From Herbinix sp. (GTDB taxonomy: Bacteria; Bacillota; Clostridia; Lachnospirales; Lachnospiraceae), in the NCBI GenBank assembly GCA_029256105.1, contig JAQSYO010000005.1, positions 183,481-247,480 of the forward strand: a stretch of 64,000 bases of DNA, written 5' to 3'. Positions 37,471-45,884 of this stretch are shown piece after piece (positions within the stretch are counted from its first letter, which is position 1; each line of letters opens with the position of its first letter). The position numbers and the translations under genes were made by a program. The notes under the pieces were generated by a model. That model made no database searches. It saw only the letters and a list, made by a program, of their open reading frames with translations, and had not been told where the DNA came from.

Positions 37471-37512
37471 ATTGCGAAGAGGCTTGTTCAAACGAACGAG
37501 CCTCTTTGTAAT
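37471..37512 (+). terminator. Long hairpin in the leader of the aminotransferase gene (possible attenuator)
   Basis: AAGAGGCTTGTTC (37477-37489) pairs with GAACGAGCCTCTT (37494-37506) with one wobble, and outer ATTGCG extends to TGTAAT-like pairing through 37512. It lies 61 bp before the start, downstream of the proposed promoter. Confidence 0.65.
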
Positions 37513-37573
37513 TCATTTAATAGAAAGTTAGCGTAGCGTGCTTACTATTGTATAGAAAATGAGGTGGATGGGT

Positions 37574-38914
37574 ATGGAACTTAATTTAAAGACAGCAAAA
37601 GAAATCAGCGATACATCAGTGAAATATAACCTTCATTCCTGGAGCACGCAAGGCATGTTAAAACCAAAGGTTATGGCAAAGGGTGAAGGAATTTATTTTT
37701 GGGACGGAGATGGGCAACGTTATTATGATATGTCCTCCCAGTTAGTTAATTTAAATATTGGTTATGGCAATAAGAAGGTAATAAAAGCCGTTCAGGAGCA
37801 GGTAGAGCGGTTGGCATTTTCAGCCCCCTCCTTCGCAATTGATGTCAGGTCACAATTAGCAGAAATGGTAATTGATCTAGCACCGGATAATATGGGAAAA
37901 GTATTCTTCACCTTGGGTGGTGCAGATGCAAACGAAAATGCAATAAAGATTGCTAAGATGGTAACCGGGCGAAATAAAATATTTTCAAGATACCGTTCCT
38001 ACCATGGTTCCACCTATGGAGCAGCTAATTTGACAGGTGAGCCAAGAAGATATACTTGTGAGCCTGGTATTCCTGGTTTTGTTAAATTCTTTGACCCTTA
38101 TGTATATAGAGCGCCCTTCGCTTTTGAAAGCGAAGAAGCGGCCACCAAATATTATATTGACCAATTGAGAGAGCAAATTCTTTATGAAGGAAGACAGTCG
38201 GTAGCGGCAATCTTCTTGGAGACAATAACAGGTAGTAACGGTATTATTATTCCGCCCAAAGGATATTTGCAAGGGGTTCGAACTATATGCGATGAATTTG
38301 GTATCTTAATGGTTTGTGATGAAGTAATGTGCGGTTGGGGTAGAACCGGGGAATGGTTTGCGGTAAATAATTATGATGTAAAACCGGACATTATTACTAC
38401 GGCGAAAGGTATCACCTGTGGTTATGCTCCTCTGGGCTGTGTAATTGTAAGTAAAACCATAGCCGAATATTTTGATACGAACTTCCTAAGCTGTGGACTT
38501 ACTTATTCAGCTCATCCTCTTGGCTGTGCAGCTGGCATCGCAACGTTAGAATTCTATAAAGAAACCGGAATGATTGATCAGGCAAAGGAACGTGGAGTTG
38601 TCTTAGGGACTATTCTGGAAGAATTAAAAGTGAAGCATCCCTGTGTTGGAGATGTTCGATATATTGGTCTATTCTCGGCAATTGAATTAGTAAAGGATAA
38701 AGCGTCAAAGCAGCCAATCGTAGAGTATGGTTCCGATCCGGAAAAGATCATGTCAAAGATTCTAGGTATGTTAGTGGCAAGAGGATTTTATACGTACACC
38801 CATGAAAATTGTCTAATTGTTGCTCCACCATTAATAATTACGGAAGCGGAATTAAAAGAAGCTATGGATATCATGGATGAAGTACTTTATGAAGTGGATA
38901 AGATGGTAAAATAA
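37574..38914 (+). CDS. Class III aminotransferase, probable beta-alanine (omega) transaminase
   Basis: A PLP-dependent aminotransferase of 446 residues. Marks: VFFTLGGADANENAIKIAK, YRSYHGSTYGA, CDEVMCGWGRTGEWFA, and the PLP lysine in TTAKGITCGYAPLG. The fold fits omega-amino acid:pyruvate or 2-oxoglutarate aminotransferases. Next to dihydropyrimidinase and PreA it most likely converts beta-alanine or beta-aminoisobutyrate to malonate (methylmalonate) semialdehyde. GAGGTGG at 37561-37567 supports the ATG at 37574, 6 bases away, over 37559. It is first of the catabolic run and is followed after 47 bp by the alcohol dehydrogenase. Confidence 0.88.
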   Translation: MELNLKTAKEISDTSVKYNLHSWSTQGMLKPKVMAKGEGIYFWDGDGQRYYDMSSQLVNLNIGYGNKKVIKAVQEQVERLAFSAPSFAIDVRSQLAEMVIDLAPDNMGKVFFTLGGADANENAIKIAKMVTGRNKIFSRYRSYHGSTYGAANLTGEPRRYTCEPGIPGFVKFFDPYVYRAPFAFESEEAATKYYIDQLREQILYEGRQSVAAIFLETITGSNGIIIPPKGYLQGVRTICDEFGILMVCDEVMCGWGRTGEWFAVNNYDVKPDIITTAKGITCGYAPLGCVIVSKTIAEYFDTNFLSCGLTYSAHPLGCAAGIATLEFYKETGMIDQAKERGVVLGTILEELKVKHPCVGDVRYIGLFSAIELVKDKASKQPIVEYGSDPEKIMSKILGMLVARGFYTYTHENCLIVAPPLIITEAELKEAMDIMDEVLYEVDKMVK

Positions 38915-38961
38915 TACCTCTTATGTGGATAATTTATATTACTTGATAGGAGTGGGTGAAA

Positions 38962-40101
38962 ATGAGCTTTAAATATTATATGCCAACCAGAGTTTTTATG
39001 GGCAATGATTGTATTGTTGATAATAGAGAAGCATTGAAAAGTCTGGGTAAGAAAGCAATGATTGTGACAGGAGCCCATTCAGCGAAAATAAACGGATCTG
39101 AAAATGATGTGAAGAAAGCCTTGAGTATGATGGGGATTACCTATTTAGTATATGACAAGGTAATGAGTAACCCAACCATCTCTTGTGCGTATGAAGGAGC
39201 CGCTATTGCGAAGGAATATGGCGTGGACTTCATAGTTGCGATTGGAGGGGGATCTCCAATGGACGCAGGGAAAGCGATTGCACTACTAGCAGCGCAAGAA
39301 ATCACAGAGGAGAATTTATTCTCAGGTGTTTATGAAAATAAAATATTACCGATGGCTTTCGTACCGACAACAGCAGGTACTGGTTCAGAGGTTACGCAAT
39401 ATTCAATTTTAACGAACGATAAAGTTCAATCGAAGACCAGCATTGCGTCAGATCTTCTATTTCCGCAGGTGGCATTTCTGGATGAAAAATATACGGAGGG
39501 GTTACCCATAAATACAACCGTAAATACAGCAATTGATGCGTTATCCCATGCAATTGAAGGAATGTTGTCAGTAAGAGCATCGGTAGTATCCAATGCGTTA
39601 GCAAAGGATTGTATTGAGAAAATTGTCAATAGTATACCGGAGCTACAGCAGGCAATGCAGGTATCCTCCTTAGGAAAAAGTAATAAAATACCGGTTCTGT
39701 CACCGGAAAAAAGAGAGGATTTACTCTATGCTTCCTTTATGGCAGGGATGGTAATCGCTCAAACCGGAACGACTGTGGTTCATGCAATGGGTTATTCACT
39801 CACCTATTTTAAGGATATTGACCATGGGAGAGCAAATGGACTTCTGTTAGGTGAATATTTGAAATTAGTTTATGAGAATAATCCGGATTTGGCAGAGAAG
39901 GTCTTAAAGGTGATGAAGTTCACTAGTGTAAATCAATTTATTGAGATGTTGGATTTACTACTCGGAAAAAAAGAAACAATCAGTGCCTTGGAAATATTGG
40001 AATATAGTCAAAAAGCAATCCAGACAAAGAACATGGGAAATTGTGTTGTAAGACCGACAGAAGAAGAAGTACGGAAAATCTTTCAGGCATCCTTAGATTG
40101 A
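38962..40101 (+). CDS. Iron-containing alcohol dehydrogenase, probable semialdehyde reductase
   Basis: A group III NAD(P)-dependent metal alcohol dehydrogenase, 379 residues. Marks: IVAIGGGSPMDAGKAIALLA, TTAGTGSEVTQYS, the metal-binding DALSHAIEG and HAMGYSLTYF followed by DHGRANGLLL. After a beta-alanine aminotransferase the natural substrate is malonate semialdehyde, reduced to 3-hydroxypropionate; this is inferred from position. AGGAG at 38948-38952 is 9 bases before the ATG at 38962; an upstream GTG at 38956 is too close. It ends 141 bp before the hydantoinase gene. Confidence 0.88.
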   Translation: MSFKYYMPTRVFMGNDCIVDNREALKSLGKKAMIVTGAHSAKINGSENDVKKALSMMGITYLVYDKVMSNPTISCAYEGAAIAKEYGVDFIVAIGGGSPMDAGKAIALLAAQEITEENLFSGVYENKILPMAFVPTTAGTGSEVTQYSILTNDKVQSKTSIASDLLFPQVAFLDEKYTEGLPINTTVNTAIDALSHAIEGMLSVRASVVSNALAKDCIEKIVNSIPELQQAMQVSSLGKSNKIPVLSPEKREDLLYASFMAGMVIAQTGTTVVHAMGYSLTYFKDIDHGRANGLLLGEYLKLVYENNPDLAEKVLKVMKFTSVNQFIEMLDLLLGKKETISALEILEYSQKAIQTKNMGNCVVRPTEEEVRKIFQASLD

Positions 40102-40242
40102 TAAAGTGTTCTTGATCGGAAGACCAACATCGGTTATTCCACGATGCAGGCCCGAAAACTTTAACTAAGGTCGAAGGCAATTTAAATATTCAGATTTTAT
40201 AATATCATTTGTTGCAAACCAATTATAGAGGAGGTTAGGGAC

Positions 40243-41610
40243 ATGGATTTAATCATTAAAAACGGTACAATTATTTCACCAACTGAAACATACCAAGCCG
40301 ATATCGCAGTAAAGGATGGAGTTATAGTGGCCATCGGTAAGGATTTTACAGAAGAAGGTGCTACTGTTATTGAGGCTTCGGGGAAATTAGTATTGCCGGG
40401 AGCGATTGATGTACATACTCATCTGGCGATGCCCTTCGGTGGTACCGTATCGGCAGATGGTTATCTATCCGGTACCAGAGCAGCAGCTTGTGGCGGGGTA
40501 ACTACCGTATTTGATTATCCGGTTCAGCGAAAGGGAAAGACCATTCTTGGATTGATTGACGAGAAAAAAGCCATTTGCGAACAAGAGGCGTGTGTCGATT
40601 ATGCGTTCCATTGTTGTATTACAGATTTAAATGACGGTGAAATTCTTGAAGAGATGGAAAAAGCGGTAGCAGAAGGAATTACAAGCTTTAAATGCTTTAT
40701 GGTATATAAAAAAGAAGGCATGATGGTGGATGACGGTACCTTCTCAAAATTATTGATGAGAGCGAAAGAAATCGGTGCCATGATCAATGTACATGCAGAG
40801 AATCCGGATTTAATTGATCTTAACATAGCAAAATTCAAGGAAGAAGGAAAATTATCTCCCTGGTATCATTATATGAGCCGACCGGAATTTGTGGAAGCAG
40901 AAGCAGATAAGAGAGCAATCCACTGGGCGAAGAACCTGGAGGCTTCCCTTTATATTGTTCATATGGCAGATAAAGAAGGCCTTGAAGCTGCCATCGAAGC
41001 AAAGAAGGACGGACATGATATCTATGTAGAGACTTGTCCTCAATATCTGGAATTTACCAACGAGGTGTATAAAAGAGAAGATGGTAGAAATTTTGTTTGT
41101 TCTCCACCAATGAAGGGTAAGGAAAGTCAGGATGCCTTATGGAAAGCCTTAAGGACGGGTGGAATTGATACCGTTGCAACCGACCATTGTCCTTTTCAAA
41201 GCTATGAAAAGGATTGGGGCAAAGAGGATTTCACTAAGATACCCAATGGCTGTGCCGGAGTTGAGAACTTATATCCTTATATTTTGGCAGCAGCCAATTC
41301 TGGGAAAATAAGTTTCAATAAGGCCGTGGAGCTTTGCGCTTCCAATCCTGCAAAAATCTTTGGATGTTCGCAGAAAGGATCCATTACCGTTGGTAAGGAT
41401 GCGGATCTCGTAATTTATGATAAAGATAAGGATTTTACAGTTTCCGTAAATACGATGCATTCCGATTATGATCATACCATCTGGGAAGGGAAGGAATTTC
41501 ATGGATACCCGGTTATGACCTTCTCAAGAGGACAACTGGTTTTTGAAGAAGGCGAATTTGTTGGAAAGCCCGGTTGGGGCAAATTTGTGAAACGCGCTAG
41601 CAAGAAGTAA
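40243..41610 (+). CDS. hydA: Dihydropyrimidinase / hydantoinase
   Basis: A cyclic amidohydrolase of 455 residues that opens dihydrouracil (or hydantoins) to N-carbamoyl-beta-alanine. Binuclear metal site residues are visible: DVHTHLAMPFGG, the carbamylated-Lys region SFKCFMVYK, NVHAENPDL, YIVHMADKEG and VATDHCPF near residue 310. Length and order fit D-hydantoinase/dihydropyrimidinase rather than dihydroorotase. Ribosome site GAGGAGGTTAGG. It stands between the alcohol dehydrogenase and preA. No beta-ureidopropionase gene is seen in the window, so the next hydrolysis step must be encoded elsewhere. Confidence 0.93.
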   Translation: MDLIIKNGTIISPTETYQADIAVKDGVIVAIGKDFTEEGATVIEASGKLVLPGAIDVHTHLAMPFGGTVSADGYLSGTRAAACGGVTTVFDYPVQRKGKTILGLIDEKKAICEQEACVDYAFHCCITDLNDGEILEEMEKAVAEGITSFKCFMVYKKEGMMVDDGTFSKLLMRAKEIGAMINVHAENPDLIDLNIAKFKEEGKLSPWYHYMSRPEFVEAEADKRAIHWAKNLEASLYIVHMADKEGLEAAIEAKKDGHDIYVETCPQYLEFTNEVYKREDGRNFVCSPPMKGKESQDALWKALRTGGIDTVATDHCPFQSYEKDWGKEDFTKIPNGCAGVENLYPYILAAANSGKISFNKAVELCASNPAKIFGCSQKGSITVGKDADLVIYDKDKDFTVSVNTMHSDYDHTIWEGKEFHGYPVMTFSRGQLVFEEGEFVGKPGWGKFVKRASKK

Positions 41611-41618
41611 AGGATAGA

Positions 41619-41668
41619 GAAGCAGAGACGCTCTTTTCCCTGGGAGAAAGGAGCGTTGCTTCGTTTTT
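41619..41668 (+). terminator. Hairpin terminator between hydA and preA
   Basis: GAAGCA (41619-41624) pairs with TGCTTC (41657-41662), ACGCTC pairs with GAGCGT inside, with a bulge, and GTTTTT follows. It may reduce transcription into preA. Confidence 0.75.
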
Positions 41669-41717
41669 ACAAGTAGAATTAAAAGCATAAGAATTCGTTT
41701 CGTTAGGAGGATGCCAT

Positions 41718-43256
41718 GTGCAGGAATTAACAAAAAGTAAAGATTTAGAATATAAAAAGAATTGGCAAACCAACCTACTTGCCATAAATAATGAAACATC
41801 AAATTGTTTGCTTTGTTATAATGCACCCTGTACAAAAGAGTGCTCCCACGGACTTGACCCTGCCAAAGTAATACGCTCCTTGCGTTTTGAAAATAAGAAT
41901 GGAGCAGCACAAGAAGTAAATGGTAGTAGCCTGTGTGTGGAATGTGAGGAAAAATCATGTGTGAAGGCCTGTAACAAGGGAAAGCTCGATCATCCGATTA
42001 GAATTCCACAGCTTATGGAGTACGCAGGAAACTTAACACAAGTAAATCATAATCCAGACAAATCCTTGGAGATTACCTTTTGTGGTATCCCCTGTGAGAA
42101 CCCATTTTTTCTGTCCTCCTCGGTGGTGGCAAGTAATTATGAAATGGTAGCAAGGGCATTTGATATGGGATGGGCTGGAGTTGCTTTTAAAACGATTGGT
42201 ACCTTTGTACCAAAAGAAGTCTCTCCTAGATTCGCGACACTTCGTAAGGAAGGAAATCCTTTTATTGGCTTTAAGAATATTGAGCAAATATCGGATCACA
42301 CCTTGGAAGAGAATATCCAATTTATTAAACAATTAAAGAAGGATTACCCGACTAAGATCATAATTGCATCAATTATGGGTCAAGATGAGAACGAGTGGAC
42401 TTACTTAGCAAGGCTGACGACAGAGGCAGGTGCGGATATTATCGAATGCAATTTCTCGTGTCCTCATATGACCGGTGAAGGGTTGGGCTCGGATGTCGGA
42501 CAAAATCCGGATATGGTAGCTACCTACACTGCTGCAACAAGAAGAGGTACAGACTTACCCATATTAGCTAAAATGACACCGAATATTGGTAATATGGAAA
42601 TTCCTGCGATAGCAGCAAGGAAGGCTGGAGCAGACGGAATAGCTGCTATCAATACCATCAAGAGTATTATGAATATTGATCTTAGAGATTTTAGTTCTGC
42701 ACCGGAAGTGGACGGAAAGTCCAGTGTGGGCGGATATTCCGGTAAAGCAATAAAACCGATCGCGTTGCGTTTTATTCATGATATGAAAAAGCACCCAGAC
42801 CTAATGAACACACCGATCAGTGGAATGGGAGGAATTGAAAACTGGCGGGATGGGGCGGAATTTTTATCTCTGGGATGTGCGAACCTACAGATTACAACAG
42901 CGGTGATGCAATATGGATATCGGATTATTGAGGATTTGATCGATGGTCTTTCTTCCTACTTAGCGGAAGCAGGTTTTACTTCCGTTCAGGAAATGATCGG
43001 AAGGGCATTACCCAAAATCGTACCAGCAGACGAGTTGAACCGACATTCCATAAGCTTTCCCAAAATAAACCGAAGTGAGTGTATTGGTTGTGGAAGATGT
43101 TATGTATCTTGTCTGGATGGAGGGCATCAAGCATTCGTAATTGAGGAGGCTGATCAAAAGCCAAGGTTAATACCAAGGAAATGTGTAGGCTGTCAATTAT
43201 GCATTCAGGTATGTCCCACCGGAGCAATCGTACCGGGAAAAAGAATAAATCATTAA
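41718..43256 (+). CDS. preA: PreA-type dihydropyrimidine dehydrogenase with extra N-terminal Fe-S domain
   Basis: Reduces uracil or thymine to the dihydro form, or the reverse. In 512 residues: a Cys-rich N-terminal domain (about 30-100: NCLLCYNAPCTKEC, then SLCVECEEKSCVKACNKG) like domain I of eukaryotic dihydropyrimidine dehydrogenase and PreT; a DHOD-like FMN barrel (about 115-415) with CNFSCPHM, LAKMTPNIG and ISGMGGIENW; and two [4Fe-4S] motifs (CIGCGRCYVSC, CVGCQLCIQVCPTGAI). E. coli PreA lacks the N-terminal domain, and no FAD/NADPH (PreT) subunit lies nearby. AGGAGG at 41705-41710 is 7 bases before the GTG start; ATGs nearby are out of frame. Confidence 0.9.
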   Translation: MQELTKSKDLEYKKNWQTNLLAINNETSNCLLCYNAPCTKECSHGLDPAKVIRSLRFENKNGAAQEVNGSSLCVECEEKSCVKACNKGKLDHPIRIPQLMEYAGNLTQVNHNPDKSLEITFCGIPCENPFFLSSSVVASNYEMVARAFDMGWAGVAFKTIGTFVPKEVSPRFATLRKEGNPFIGFKNIEQISDHTLEENIQFIKQLKKDYPTKIIIASIMGQDENEWTYLARLTTEAGADIIECNFSCPHMTGEGLGSDVGQNPDMVATYTAATRRGTDLPILAKMTPNIGNMEIPAIAARKAGADGIAAINTIKSIMNIDLRDFSSAPEVDGKSSVGGYSGKAIKPIALRFIHDMKKHPDLMNTPISGMGGIENWRDGAEFLSLGCANLQITTAVMQYGYRIIEDLIDGLSSYLAEAGFTSVQEMIGRALPKIVPADELNRHSISFPKINRSECIGCGRCYVSCLDGGHQAFVIEEADQKPRLIPRKCVGCQLCIQVCPTGAIVPGKRINH

Positions 43257-43263
43257 ATGCAAA

Positions 43264-43295
43264 GGCGCAGAGGAATATCCTACTGTGCTATTTTT
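43264..43295 (+). terminator. Hairpin terminator after preA
   Basis: GCGCAG..GGA (43265-43274) pairs with TCC..CTGTGC (43278-43288) with small internal mismatches, followed by TATTTTTATATT. It marks the boundary before the transporter genes. Confidence 0.7.
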
Positions 43296-43423
43296 ATATT
43301 GTAAAAGAGAAGTGTCTTACCCATTTTGCTTTTTATGAACGAAATAATCCAAGTGATGAAGTAAAGAAATAGTAATATGAATTGTTACTTTTGTCACAGG
43401 AATTAAGATGTGGAGGTTAATTT

Positions 43424-44194
43424 ATGAATACACCGGAAATTCAAATTAAAGATGTGAGCATGATCTATAACGATAATAATGGCTCATCAGTTACAGCCCT
43501 GGAGAAAGTAAGTCTGGATATTAAACAGGGGGAATTTATATCGCTGCTTGGTCCTTCCGGTTGTGGTAAGACTACCTTACTTCGCATCATTGCAGATTTA
43601 CTTCAACCAACCTCAGGCAGTGTAGCAGTACGTAATCAGACGCCAAGAGACATCAGGATGCAGAAGAAATATGGTATCGTATTTCAGAGCCCGGTTCTCT
43701 ATGATTGGAGAACAGTCAGACGAAATATATGCATGCCAATGGAGATCATGGGGGTACCCAAGAAGGAGAGAACTGCTCGAATTAATGAAATGCTGGAACT
43801 GGTGGGATTACAGGATTTCGGATATCATTATCCTTTTGAATTAAGCGGTGGAATGCAGCAAAGAGTTGGAATTGCAAGAGCGTTAGCACTTCACCCGGAG
43901 ATACTTCTGATGGATGAGCCTTTCTCAGCGCTAGATGAGTTTACGAGAGAGAAGTTAAATGAAGATTTACTTAGTATCTGGAGAAAGACCAATAAAACAG
44001 TAGTATTCGTTACACATAATATACCGGAGGCAGTATTTTTATCAGACCGCGTGGTGGTATTATCACCTCACCCAGGCAGACTATCCGCCATTGTTGATAT
44101 TGATCTCCCACGTCCCAGAGATAACAAGATTAGAGAGACTCCAGCGTTCTACGAACATGTATCAAAGATTCGAAGAAGCTTTGAGGGGGTGTAA
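43424..44194 (+). CDS. ABC transporter ATP-binding protein (nitrate/taurine/pyrimidine type)
   Basis: The cytoplasmic ATPase of an importer, 256 residues, of the SsuB/TauB/ThiZ family. Walker A GPSGCGKTTLLRII, Q-loop VFQSPVLYDWRTV, signature LSGGMQQRVGIARAL, Walker B ILLMDEPFSALD and the H-loop VTHNIPEAVFL are all intact. Two permease genes and a lipoprotein follow, making a complete importer. Because it comes after the pyrimidine catabolic genes, a pyrimidine or related ureide is the likely cargo. Ribosome site GGAGG. Confidence 0.93.
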   Translation: MNTPEIQIKDVSMIYNDNNGSSVTALEKVSLDIKQGEFISLLGPSGCGKTTLLRIIADLLQPTSGSVAVRNQTPRDIRMQKKYGIVFQSPVLYDWRTVRRNICMPMEIMGVPKKERTARINEMLELVGLQDFGYHYPFELSGGMQQRVGIARALALHPEILLMDEPFSALDEFTREKLNEDLLSIWRKTNKTVVFVTHNIPEAVFLSDRVVVLSPHPGRLSAIVDIDLPRPRDNKIRETPAFYEHVSKIRRSFEGV

Positions 44195-44196
44195 AT

Positions 44197-45012
44197 TTGA
44201 TAATACAAAGTAAAGACCGAAAGCTGGTTACCGTAGTTTGGCTTGTTGGCATTGTTGCCATATGGGAACTGGTTGCCTTCCTTTTACAATATATATTACA
44301 CGATCCCTTGGCTGCAACTAAACTTCCATTTCCCCATGTCATTCTTATTACCTTTATTCAAAATGGTTTTATGCTATTAGGAGCGGGTGTTGTAACCTTT
44401 TCCAGAGCAGCCTTTGGTTTTGCCCTAGGAGCAGGAGTGGGATTTGTGTTAGCGATTATCATGAGCTTATCAAAAACTGTGGAGCGGATCGCATTTCCTT
44501 ATTTAATTATCTCACAGATGATACCGGTATTAGGGCTTGCACCGATTATCTTCAATATCGTAAGAGATATGGACACATCAAGAATCGTAATTGCTGCTTA
44601 TATCACGTTCTTTCCTGTTTCTGTTAATATGCTAAGCGGTCTTAAGAGTGTGGAACAGGACAAAAAGGAGCTATTATATTCGATTGCAGCGAATAACTAC
44701 AAGATTTACCGAAAGTTAATGTTACCATTTTCAATGCCGTATTTGTTCACTGGATTAAAAATAGCTGCTCCTATGGCAGTAACTGCTTCCATCTTGGTTG
44801 ATATGTTAGGCTCAAGCAGCGGCATCGGAGTTAAGCTTCTTTATTCATTATATTCCGGTTCCACAGATATCTTCTGGGCCTCCGTGATTACCAGTGCTAT
44901 CATGGGAATTCTCAGCTATTACATGGTAGTTACAGCTGAAAAAATTCTTATCCCTTGGCAGAATGTAAGCACGAAGAAAAGAAAGAAGGCGGTGATTGTG
45001 AATGAAGAATAA
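44197..45012 (+). CDS. ABC transporter permease (first)
   Basis: A 271-residue inner-membrane permease with about six hydrophobic helices and the BPD_transp_1 EAA-like loop around SIAANNYKIYRKLMLPFSMPYLF in the second half (AANNYKIYRKLMLP). It begins with TTG 2 bp after the ATPase stop; GAGGGGG lies 7 bases upstream, which supports this start. Its stop overlaps the second permease by 11 bases. It should pair with the second permease as a heterodimeric channel for the substrate captured by the lipoprotein at 45885. Confidence 0.9.
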   Translation: MIIQSKDRKLVTVVWLVGIVAIWELVAFLLQYILHDPLAATKLPFPHVILITFIQNGFMLLGAGVVTFSRAAFGFALGAGVGFVLAIIMSLSKTVERIAFPYLIISQMIPVLGLAPIIFNIVRDMDTSRIVIAAYITFFPVSVNMLSGLKSVEQDKKELLYSIAANNYKIYRKLMLPFSMPYLFTGLKIAAPMAVTASILVDMLGSSSGIGVKLLYSLYSGSTDIFWASVITSAIMGILSYYMVVTAEKILIPWQNVSTKKRKKAVIVNEE

Positions 45013-45769
45013 AATTAGTAATATTCTATGGCCGCTAGCCTTCGGTCTGGGATTTATCTTACTTTGGCAGTTTGGAGTATTTCATAAGCTCTTGGATTTG
45101 AAGCCATTTCAATTACCCATTCCAACAGAAATTGCTACAACCTTATATGATAATTTTCCGAAAGCGATGAAAGATTGTATGGTAACAATATCAGGTGCAT
45201 TAATTGGAATGGCGATAGGTTCCTCGATTGGATTTGGAATTGCACTGATTGCAACCTGTTTTCCGAAGTGGGGCTATGGTGGAATGATTGTAGTCACAGC
45301 CTTTAATGCAATACCGATTGTCGCATTATCCCCAATTATGAACCGCTGGTTTAGCTCGGGAATGGGGCAAAAAATAGGTGTAGTGTCCGTCGTATGTATG
45401 GCAGCAATGGCAATCAATGCTTATAGCGGTTTAAATACGCTAAAGCCATTTTCCATAGATTTAATGCACATGGTGGCGGCAAATAAATGGATTATATTCA
45501 AGAAATTGCGATTACCAAATTGCATACCGAATGTTTTGACTGCTCTTAAAATTAACATAGCATCTTCCATTATAGCAGCAATTATCAGTGAATATTTTGC
45601 AGCTTCCACTTCCGGACTTGGTTTTGGTATCAAGGATAATCTTCGGAAGGCAGAGATGGCAATGGGATGGTCCTACATTGTTGTGGCATCCATTGCCGGA
45701 GTAATACTATATTGTATCATTTTGTTGGTCGAACGCAATGCTATCAAATGGCATGCTTCACAAAGATAA
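45002..45769 (+). CDS. ABC transporter permease (second)
   Basis: A 255-residue permease with about six membrane helices and the EAA loop VAANKWIIFKKLRLPNCIP. It overlaps the first permease gene by 11 bases, so translation is coupled. With that permease and the ATPase it completes the membrane part of the importer. Between its stop and the binding-protein start there are 115 bp with three successive RNA hairpins. Confidence 0.9.
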   Translation: MKNKISNILWPLAFGLGFILLWQFGVFHKLLDLKPFQLPIPTEIATTLYDNFPKAMKDCMVTISGALIGMAIGSSIGFGIALIATCFPKWGYGGMIVVTAFNAIPIVALSPIMNRWFSSGMGQKIGVVSVVCMAAMAINAYSGLNTLKPFSIDLMHMVAANKWIIFKKLRLPNCIPNVLTALKINIASSIIAAIISEYFAASTSGLGFGIKDNLRKAEMAMGWSYIVVASIAGVILYCIILLVERNAIKWHASQR

Positions 45770-45789
45770 ACTTAGAAGAGGAGAGAATA

Positions 45790-45870
45790 GGTTGAAAAGA
45801 AAGTCTTTTTCAACCGGCAAAAAGCACAGAGCGTGCTTTTCGCTCAGTATATGTACGCCGCCAAGGCGGC
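45790..45870 (+). promoter_or_regulatory. Three consecutive hairpins before the binding-protein gene
   Basis: Hairpin 1: GGTTGAAAA (45790-45798) / TTTTCAACC (45807-45815). Hairpin 2: AAAAGCAC (45820-45827) / GTGCTTTT (45833-45840). Hairpin 3: GCCGC / GCGGC in 45857-45870 with a CAAG loop. All arms are perfect. Their place suggests RNA processing or stability control that raises the binding protein relative to the permeases. Confidence 0.75.
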
Positions 45871-45884
45871 AGATGGAGGTTATT

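Noticed and set aside
42450..42500. Apparent loss of the catalytic Cys loop of mammalian dihydropyrimidine dehydrogenase in PreA
   Set aside because: The GSDVGQ sequence at this place is, as far as I remember, also found in E. coli PreA, so it is normal for the bacterial branch.
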